Positions 6,218 through 10,322 of a stretch of DNA of 10,322 nucleotides are shown here, piece by piece. The number at the start of each line of letters is the position of its first letter. Position 1 is the stretch's first letter. Below the pieces are notes generated by a model. It was not told where the DNA came from. It saw only the letters and a list, made by a program, of their open reading frames with translations, and made no database searches. This DNA is from Candidatus Acetothermia bacterium (GTDB lineage: Bacteria; Bipolaricaulota; Bipolaricaulia; UBA7950; UBA9294): assembly GCA_003650505.1 (NCBI GenBank), contig QMQL01000017.1, forward strand, positions 1-10,322, given 5' to 3'. A program made the translations under genes and the position numbers.

Positions 6218-7218
6218 AGGGCCCGCCTGTCACCCTCGGGATCGAGACCTCCTGCGACGAGACGGCGGTGGCGGTCCTTCAGGGAGAGACGAAGATCCTC
6301 TCCGACCTGATCTATTCCCAGGCCGACCTCCACTCCCGCTACGGGGGGGTCGTACCGGAGGTCGCCTCGCGCGATCACCTGAGGAAGCTTCCCTATCTCG
6401 TCAAGGACGCCATCGCCGAGGCCGGGATCGGTTTCGAGCGGATCTCCCTCGTCGCAGCGACGCGCGGCCCGGGGCTGATCGGGCCGCTCCTCGTCGGGTT
6501 CTCCTACGGGAAGGGGATGGCCTACGGGCTTTCGGTCCCCATCGTCGGGGTGAACCATCTCGAGGGGCACATCTTCGCGCACCGGCTCGCCCATCCGGAG
6601 CTCGACCCACCGTTCATGGCGCTGATCGTCTCCGGCGGACACACTTGTCTCGTCGACGTGGAGGGATACGGGAACTACCGCGTCGTCGGCTCGACGGTCG
6701 ACGACGCGGCCGGGGAGGCGCTCGATAAGGTGGGGAAGATGATCGGGATCGGCTATCCGGCGGGGGCGGAGATCGACCGGATCGCCGGGAAGGGGGATCC
6801 GGAGGCGATCCCGTTCCCACGGCCGATGGCCGATTCGCCCGGATTCGACTTCAGCTTCGCCGGACTTAAGACGGCCGTCCTCTACCATCTGAGGAAGAAC
6901 CCGCGCGAGCGGGTTGAGGATGTGGCAGCATCGACCTTGGCGAGCGTCGTCGAGATACTGACCCTAAAATCGATCGAGGCAACCCGGCGCTACCATCGGA
7001 ACCGGTTGATCGTCGTCGGTGGGGTGGCGGCGAGCGCCTACCTCCGCGACCGGATGACCTCCACCGGCCGGGAGCGCGGGGTCGAGGTCGATTTTCCGCC
7101 GATCCGGTTCTGCACGGACAACACGGCGATGATCGCCGCGGCCGGCGCGTTCCGCCACCTCAGGCTGGGCGAGTCCGATCCGCTCTCAGCCGTCCCCGAT
7201 CCGCGCCTCGGCTTCTGA
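6214..7218 (+). CDS. tsaD: tRNA N6-adenosine threonylcarbamoyltransferase TsaD
   Basis: A 334-residue full-length TsaD (Kae1/YgjD). With TsaB and TsaE it transfers the threonylcarbamoyl group from TC-AMP to A37 of tRNAs reading ANN codons, making t6A. The ASKHA ATPase-like fold is clear: GIETSCDETAVAV (residues 9-21), metal-binding His115 and His119 in NHLEGH, SGGHT at about 140-144, FDFSFAGLKTAV, VVGGVAAS, and the C-terminal metal ligand Asp in FCTDNTAMIAAAG. The ATG overlaps the hpt stop (ATGA). No tsaB or tsaE is in the window, so the other parts of the pathway are elsewhere. Its last 33 bp overlap the convergent DUF1385 gene, and no terminator separates them. Confidence 0.97.
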   Translation: MKGPPVTLGIETSCDETAVAVLQGETKILSDLIYSQADLHSRYGGVVPEVASRDHLRKLPYLVKDAIAEAGIGFERISLVAATRGPGLIGPLLVGFSYGKGMAYGLSVPIVGVNHLEGHIFAHRLAHPELDPPFMALIVSGGHTCLVDVEGYGNYRVVGSTVDDAAGEALDKVGKMIGIGYPAGAEIDRIAGKGDPEAIPFPRPMADSPGFDFSFAGLKTAVLYHLRKNPRERVEDVAASTLASVVEILTLKSIEATRRYHRNRLIVVGGVAASAYLRDRMTSTGRERGVEVDFPPIRFCTDNTAMIAAAGAFRHLRLGESDPLSAVPDPRLGF

Positions 7219-8076
7219 GGGCACCTCCCCGATCACCCGCTTCAGGGCGGCGATCGCCACCTCGAGCATGTCATCGGTCGGCTCGGCCGTCGTCAACCGT
7301 TGGAGCCAGAGGCCGGGTTGAGCGAGGATCTTCACCCAAAGCCGATCGAAGTGCCTCCCGGTGAATCGGAGGACCTCATACGAGACCCCGGCGACGACCG
7401 GGAGGAGGAGGAGGCGCGAGAGGATCTTCAGCCAGAGGGCCGGGTTCCCGGCGACGGAGAAGACGAGGATGGCGACAACGATCACGATCATCAGGAACGC
7501 TGTACCGCAGCGGGGATGAAGGGTCGTATGCCTCCTCGCGTTCTCCACGGTAAGCTCCTCGTCCGCTTCGTAGGCGTAGACCGTCTTGTGCTCCGCCCCG
7601 TGGTATTGGAATACGCGATGAATCTCCTTCATCCGGGAGATGAGCATAAGATAGGTGAGGAAAAACGCGAGCCTGATCATCCCCTCGACGAGGTTGAAAA
7701 CGACCGAAGTTCCGCTGCGGAGGGTCGGAACGACGTTCGTCAGGTAGAGGGGGAGGACGACGAAGACCCCGATCGCAAGGACAATCGCAGCCAAGAACGT
7801 CAGGAACGTCCCTCCCTTGCTCAGCTGTTCGTCCTCGGGGAAGGCAATCTTGCTGGAGAGATCGAGTGCCCTGATCCCGAGGGAGAGCATGTCGTAGAGG
7901 CGGAACGTCCCACGGACGAACGGTATCCTCTCGAGCCGCTTGAACCGACTCCGGGAGGGAAGGGGGCGGACGACGATCCCCCCGTCGCTCTGACGGCGAA
8001 CGGCGACCGCGATCCGGTCGCCGTTCTGCATCATTACCCCTTCGATGACTGCCTGACCGCCAACCGGCGGCTTCAC
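7186..8076 (-). CDS. DUF1385 (YqhQ-like) membrane protein
   Basis: A 296-residue protein from the GTG at 8076, which overlaps the rpmE stop (GTGA) and is preceded by GAGAAGGA. A longer reading frame to 8175 lies antiparallel to nothing useful and within rpmE, so it was not used. The protein starts with the family signature VGGQAVIEGVMM and has the conserved YHGAEHKTVYAYE and TTLHPRCGTAFLMIV segments, the His, Glu and Cys suggesting a metal site. About four to five hydrophobic helices lie at residues 93-115, 125-150, 208-230 and 235-255. The function is unknown. The family commonly sits next to rpmE and prfA/prmC in bacteria; here only rpmE is present, because the next gene is the convergent tsaD. 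I infer co-transcription with rpsI and rpmE. Confidence 0.9.
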   Translation of the reverse strand: MKPPVGGQAVIEGVMMQNGDRIAVAVRRQSDGGIVVRPLPSRSRFKRLERIPFVRGTFRLYDMLSLGIRALDLSSKIAFPEDEQLSKGGTFLTFLAAIVLAIGVFVVLPLYLTNVVPTLRSGTSVVFNLVEGMIRLAFFLTYLMLISRMKEIHRVFQYHGAEHKTVYAYEADEELTVENARRHTTLHPRCGTAFLMIVIVVAILVFSVAGNPALWLKILSRLLLLPVVAGVSYEVLRFTGRHFDRLWVKILAQPGLWLQRLTTAEPTDDMLEVAIAALKRVIGEVPSEAEARIGDG

Positions 8077-8288
8077 TTCACTTCCTTCTCCGCCTTGCCG
8101 TACTTCCGCTTGAACCGCTCGACACGCCCTTCGGTGTCGACGAACCTCTCCTCGCCGGTGAAGAACGGATGGCACTTCGAGCAGATGTCGATGTGCAGCT
8201 CCTCCACGGTAGAGAGGGTTTCAAACTCCGCGCCACATCCGCAATGGACGACGGCCCGCTTGAGCTCTGGGTGGATCCCCTTCTTCAC
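8073..8288 (-). CDS. rpmE: 50S ribosomal protein L31 (zinc-binding form)
   Basis: 71 residues, the usual length. Starts MKKGIHPELKRAVVHCGCGA and keeps all four zinc-ligand cysteines: Cys16 and Cys18 in HCGCG, Cys36 and Cys39 in ICSKCHPF, followed by FFTGEERFVDTEGRVERFKRKY. This is the C+ form, which in some bacteria is replaced by a zinc-free paralogue when zinc is short. The GTG start at 8288 has an SD GGAGGAGA. It lies 17 bp after rpsI and overlaps the DUF1385 gene by 4 bp, so the three are one operon. Confidence 0.97.
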   Translation of the reverse strand: MKKGIHPELKRAVVHCGCGAEFETLSTVEELHIDICSKCHPFFTGEERFVDTEGRVERFKRKYGKAEKEVK

Positions 8289-8305
8289 TTCTCCTCCGGT
8301 TTACG

Positions 8306-8743
8306 CTAACGCTTGGAGTACTGCTCGCTCTTCCGTGCCTTCCGCCGGTTGATCTTCTTCCGCTCCACCTCACGCGGATCGCGGGTGAGCAGCCCGGCCT
8401 TCTTCAGTGGGAGCCTGTATTCCTCGGTCACCCCGCACAAGGCGCGGGCGATCCCGAGGCGGACAGCCTCCAACTGGCCGGTGAACCCCCCGCCGCGGAC
8501 GTTAGCCTTGACGTCGTATTTCCCGAGGGTCCCGGTCACGTAGAACGGGACCTTCAGCGTCTTCTCCAGACGTTCGGCCGGGTTCAGGTAGGGGTCGAAG
8601 TACTCCTCGGCCGGCCGGCCGTTGACCACGACCTCTCCTGTACCCTCCTTCAAATAGACGCGGGCCGTAGCGGACTTCCGTCTCCCGACGGCATGTATGT
8701 AGTCACCGACCCTCTTCGGCAGTCGCCTTGCTCCCTGCTCCAC
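8306..8743 (-). CDS. rpsI: 30S ribosomal protein S9
   Basis: 145 residues from the preferred GTG at 8743. Core S9 features: YIHAVGRRKSATARVYLKEG near the N-terminus, VVVNGRPAEEYF, VRGGGFTGQLEAVRLGIARAL, and the invariant C-terminal tail ending QYSKR, which reaches the P-site tRNA in the ribosome. The start was chosen because an SD AGGAGGT (8762-8756) precedes 8743, while the promoter predicts a +1 near 8782; the in-frame GTG at 8773 would have almost no leader. The N-terminal extension before YIHAVGRRK (about 18 residues) is longer than in many S9 proteins. rplM, the usual upstream partner, is not here. Confidence 0.96.
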   Translation of the reverse strand: MEQGARRLPKRVGDYIHAVGRRKSATARVYLKEGTGEVVVNGRPAEEYFDPYLNPAERLEKTLKVPFYVTGTLGKYDVKANVRGGGFTGQLEAVRLGIARALCGVTEEYRLPLKKAGLLTRDPREVERKKINRRKARKSEQYSKR

Positions 8744-8788
8744 GGAATGAAAAGCACCTCCTGGATTTCTCACATCCTCGAACGGCGA

Positions 8789-8817
8789 ATGATAGCCTAC
8801 CGCCGGGAGACTGTCAA
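8789..8817 (-). promoter_or_regulatory. Strong sigma-70 promoter of rpsI-rpmE-DUF1385
   Basis: On the minus strand a perfect TTGACA (8817-8812), a 17-base spacer and TATCAT (8794-8789). The predicted +1 near 8782 gives a leader of about 40 nt that includes the rpsI SD. Confidence 0.8.
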
Positions 8818-8866
8818 CGGAAGGCCGTCGGAGACTCGGTGAGCGCTCATGCCGGGGCTGCGGAGG

Positions 8867-8898
8867 TACCCCCGCTAAGTGGGGGTATATCCACCCCC
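8867..8898 (-). terminator. Hairpin at the end of dtd with an alternative pairing
   Basis: TACCCCC (8867-8873) and GGGGGTA (8881-8887) form a perfect 7-bp stem whose loop contains the dtd stop codon. The same G-run (8881-8886) can instead pair with ACCCCC at 8893-8898. The first stem may act as a transcript end for the rnh-dtd unit, but no T-run follows, so intrinsic termination is only possible, not shown. Confidence 0.4.
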
Positions 8899-9339
8899 CG
8901 GTTCGCTGGAGATGGTAATGGTGACCGGGCCGGCGTTCACCAGTTCGACCGACATCTTCGCGCCGAACCGGCCGGTCTTGACATCGACCCCTTCGGAGCG
9001 GAGGGCGTCGACGAACCGATCGAAAAGCGGCCGGGCGACCTCCGGGGGGGCCGCACCGACGAAACTCGGCCGCCGCCCCTTCCTCGTGTCGGCGTATAGG
9101 GTGAATTGGGACACGGCGAGGATCGCCCCCCCTACGTCGCGGAGGGAGAGGTTCATCTTTCCCTCATCGTCCTCGAAGATCCGGAGCGTCACGATCTTCC
9201 CGGCGAGCCTCCCGAGGTCGACGCCCGCATCGGCAGGGGCGATCCCGACGAGGAGGAGGAGCCCTCTTCTGATCTCGGCGATCCGCTCGCCTTCGACATC
9301 GACCGCGGCGCGATCGACCCGTTGAACGACGATCCGCAT
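8875..9339 (-). CDS. dtd: D-aminoacyl-tRNA deacylase
   Basis: A 154-residue DTD, normal length for this cytosolic proofreading enzyme, which removes D-amino acids (and glycine mischarged on tRNA-Ala) from tRNA. The two family motifs are present: SQFT at 77-80 within AVSQFTLYADTRKGRRPSF, and the cis-proline motif NAGPVT at 135-140. The start MRIVVQRVDRAAVDV is also typical. The ATG at 9339 shares one base with the stop of the upstream RNase HI-like gene (TGATG), so translation is coupled. The stop codon sits in the loop of the hairpin at 8867-8887. Confidence 0.97.
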   Translation of the reverse strand: MRIVVQRVDRAAVDVEGERIAEIRRGLLLLVGIAPADAGVDLGRLAGKIVTLRIFEDDEGKMNLSLRDVGGAILAVSQFTLYADTRKGRRPSFVGAAPPEVARPLFDRFVDALRSEGVDVKTGRFGAKMSVELVNAGPVTITISSEPGGGYTPT

Positions 9340-9860
9340 CAGCCCTCTTCCTGGAGCCGCTCGGCGTAGGCGATCAGCCGCTGCATCGCTTCATCGCTCA
9401 GTGTAGAGGCACGTGCTTGGAGGACGAGTTCGAGCCGCTCCCGCGTCATCTGCGCCTTTATGCTCTTGTGGAATGCCTCCTCGACGAGGCGGGGGGCGCG
9501 GAAGTTGGCATCCCGGTCGATGTAGTTCACCCGCCAGCGCGGGAACTGGTTGAGGAGGCCGACCGCGATCTCGATCAGGTGCTTTATGTGCGGGGAGCGG
9601 GTCTCGAAGACCCCGTTCACCCTGTTCGCCAGCCGCTGATTGTCGGTGAAGAAGATGACAGACTCCGGCTCGTATGAGAGGGTCCGCTGGCACGCCTCGA
9701 TCAACGCCCGGTATTCGGCGACCTCGCTCGTCGCCCGGCCGATCAGGCGCGATATCTCCTCAACGATGTTCCCATCCTTATCGGTGATCGCGATCCCGAT
9801 GCCCGCCTCGCCCGGTTCTCCCCGCGATCTGCCGTCGATGTAAACGAACAGTTTATCCAT
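9339..9860 (-). CDS. RNase HI-like (reverse-transcriptase-associated type) protein lacking one catalytic Asp
   Basis: A 173-residue protein with an RNase H fold in residues 1-130 and a charged helical tail (131-173). It opens MDKLFVYIDGRSRGEPGEAG, where Asp9 is the first catalytic acid and GEPG replaces the usual GNPG. Glu49 (AEYRALIEA) is the second and Asp73 (FFTDNQRL) the third. The fourth, normally the Asp in N..AD, is absent: RDANFRAPRLVEEA has Pro123 at that place. RNase HI cleaves RNA in RNA-DNA hybrids; this protein may be weak, use another ligand, or bind nucleic acid without cutting. The ATG at 9860 lies only four bases after the tRNA 3' end, with GAGG directly against the start and no normally spaced SD. 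It overlaps dtd by one base. Confidence 0.85.
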   Translation of the reverse strand: MDKLFVYIDGRSRGEPGEAGIGIAITDKDGNIVEEISRLIGRATSEVAEYRALIEACQRTLSYEPESVIFFTDNQRLANRVNGVFETRSPHIKHLIEIAVGLLNQFPRWRVNYIDRDANFRAPRLVEEAFHKSIKAQMTRERLELVLQARASTLSDEAMQRLIAYAERLQEEG

Positions 9861-9864
9861 CCTC

Positions 9865-9936
9865 TGGGTCCACCAGGATTCGAACCTGGGACCGACCGGT
9901 TATGAGCCGGTTGCTCTGCCGCTGAGCTATGGACCC
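9865..9936 (-). tRNA. tRNA with anticodon CAT (elongator Met or lysidine-type Ile2)
   Basis: 72 nt on the minus strand fold into a full cloverleaf: acceptor GGGTCCA/TGGACCC, D arm GCTC/GAGC, anticodon stem ACCGG/CCGGT with loop CTCATAA (anticodon at 9904-9902), variable CGGTC, and T arm CCAGG TTCGAAT CCTGG. The discriminator is A and CCA is not encoded. The paired first position (G1-C72) argues against an initiator tRNA. Elongator Met and Ile2 (modified by TilS) cannot be separated safely by eye. A37 is the expected t6A site in either case. Confidence 0.95.
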
Positions 9937-9947
9937 GCTACGTTCGG

Positions 9948-9977
9948 ACTATAAGTTCGCCCCCATCGGGCTGTCAA
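9948..9977 (-). promoter_or_regulatory. Promoter of the tRNA (and probably rnh-dtd)
   Basis: On the minus strand TTGACA (9977-9972), an 18-base spacer and TATAGT (9953-9948). The +1 would be near 9941, about five bases before the tRNA. The -35 box contains the stop codon of the partial gene upstream. No further promoter fits before the RNase HI-like gene, so that gene and dtd are probably read from here. Confidence 0.75.
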
Positions 9978-10285
9978 GGAGCCCCGTCCCCTTTCTCGAT
10001 CCGGAAACCGCACTTCGCGAGCGGCCCGAGGAGATCGGCCGGATCCTTCAGCCACTGCCCCCACTTCCTCCCCATGTGCTCGCTCCAGGAGTACCGATCG
10101 AAGGTGAGCGGCTCGGGTCGGCCGTCCTCGATGGGGACCATGTACCCCGCCTTCCGGTAGTAGTCCTGCGCCAGGTACCCCTCGTCCATCACGCGGGCCG
10201 CCTCCTCGATCGCCGTTCGATCGAAGTCCGGATAGCGATCCTCGAACAGGGTGAACTCCAAGGGATAGCGAGGTCGGGGCGGCGG
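9974..10285 (-). CDS. Unrecognised protein, C-terminal part (5' end lost at contig edge)
   Basis: The reading frame ends at TGA 9976-9974 and stays open to the centre of the foldback; beyond 10285 the sequence repeats the opposite strand. The readable part begins about PPPRPRYPLEFTLFEDRYPD, continues with an acidic helix (DRTAIEEAARVMDEGYLAQDYY) and ends with an aromatic, charged stretch (SWSEHMGRKWGQWLKDPADLL, one Cys near the end). The only start codon before the break is a TTG at 10261 without an SD, so I take this as the end of a longer protein. Codon use matches its neighbours. There is no signal peptide, membrane helix or motif I can name. Confidence 0.6.
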   Translation of the reverse strand, partial: PPPRPRYPLEFTLFEDRYPDFDRTAIEEAARVMDEGYLAQDYYRKAGYMVPIEDGRPEPLTFDRYSWSEHMGRKWGQWLKDPADLLGPLAKCGFRIEKGDGAP

Positions 10286-10322
10286 GACCTCGCTATCCCT
10301 TGGAGTTCACCCTGTTCGAGGA
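10239..10322. repeat. Perfect 37-bp inverted repeat at the window end
   Basis: Bases 10239-10275 are exactly complementary to 10286-10322, with a 10-base centre GGGGCGGCGG. The right arm runs to the last base of the window. The left arm is coding sequence of the partial minus-strand gene. A long perfect foldback that stops exactly at a contig end most likely comes from assembly or amplification (strand switching), not from the genome. Confidence 0.95.

Noticed and set aside
6181..6888. Minus-strand frame of 235 codons opposite tsaD
   Set aside because: Shadow of TsaD, which carries all family motifs.
7300..8352. Long plus-strand open frame (350 codons) opposite DUF1385, rpmE and part of rpsI
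   Set aside because: It runs across three well-identified genes on the other strand and its Asp/Glu/Arg-rich translation is a typical GC-rich shadow.
9865..9936. Initiator tRNA-fMet
   Set aside because: The first acceptor pair is a normal G-C; bacterial initiators have a mismatch there.
1..10322. CRISPR array, insertion sequence, prophage or defence island
   Set aside because: No regularly spaced repeats, transposase or recognised defence domains; apart from local hairpins and the terminal foldback, nothing repetitive was seen.

Overview
The window is GC-rich bacterial DNA (a little over 60% GC by eye), densely packed with short intergenic gaps, many GTG starts and clear Shine-Dalgarno (SD) sequences. 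The gene content suggests an anaerobic, probably thermophilic or deep-branching bacterium: a bifunctional fructose-1,6-bisphosphate aldolase/phosphatase (FBPA/P), a NifX-like iron-sulfur/cofactor protein, and an arsenite-type regulator and permease. A lineage such as Bipolaricaulota (Acetothermia) would fit, but that is a guess from gene content. Both edges look like contig edges: the left cuts a trmO gene and the right ends exactly at the tip of a perfect 37-bp foldback.

Left part (1-4301). A truncated trmO (minus) diverges from a plus-strand series: a GNAT acetyltransferase, a NifX/NifB-like protein with a His-rich tail, an ArsR regulator with a recognisable promoter and operator, a broken ACR3 arsenite permease (two frameshifts plus an internal deletion of roughly a third of the protein), a secreted DUF1573-rhodanese fusion whose rhodanese lacks the catalytic cysteine, and a glutaredoxin/thioredoxin-CcdA fusion expected to carry reducing power across the membrane. 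The last two form a plausible extracytoplasmic thiol module beside the arsenic genes.

Middle part (4302-7218). A near-consensus promoter, followed by a 12-bp perfect hairpin beginning at about the predicted +1, drives a tightly overlapping operon: FBPA/P, hypoxanthine phosphoribosyltransferase and TsaD (t6A tRNA modification).

Right part (7186-10322, all minus strand). A partial unrecognised gene lies at the contig edge, then a tRNA with anticodon CAT under its own promoter. Four bases after the tRNA begins an RNase HI-like gene, which overlaps dtd (D-aminoacyl-tRNA deacylase). A second strong promoter then starts rpsI-rpmE-DUF1385, and the DUF1385 tail overlaps the tail of convergent tsaD by 33 bp.

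Most of the window is core translation and central metabolism. The less ordinary points are the broken acr3, the catalytically dead rhodanese fusion, the 5' hairpin of the FBPA/P transcript, the tRNA/RNase H junction, and the RNase HI-like protein missing one catalytic aspartate. I see no CRISPR array, insertion sequence, phage or defence gene.
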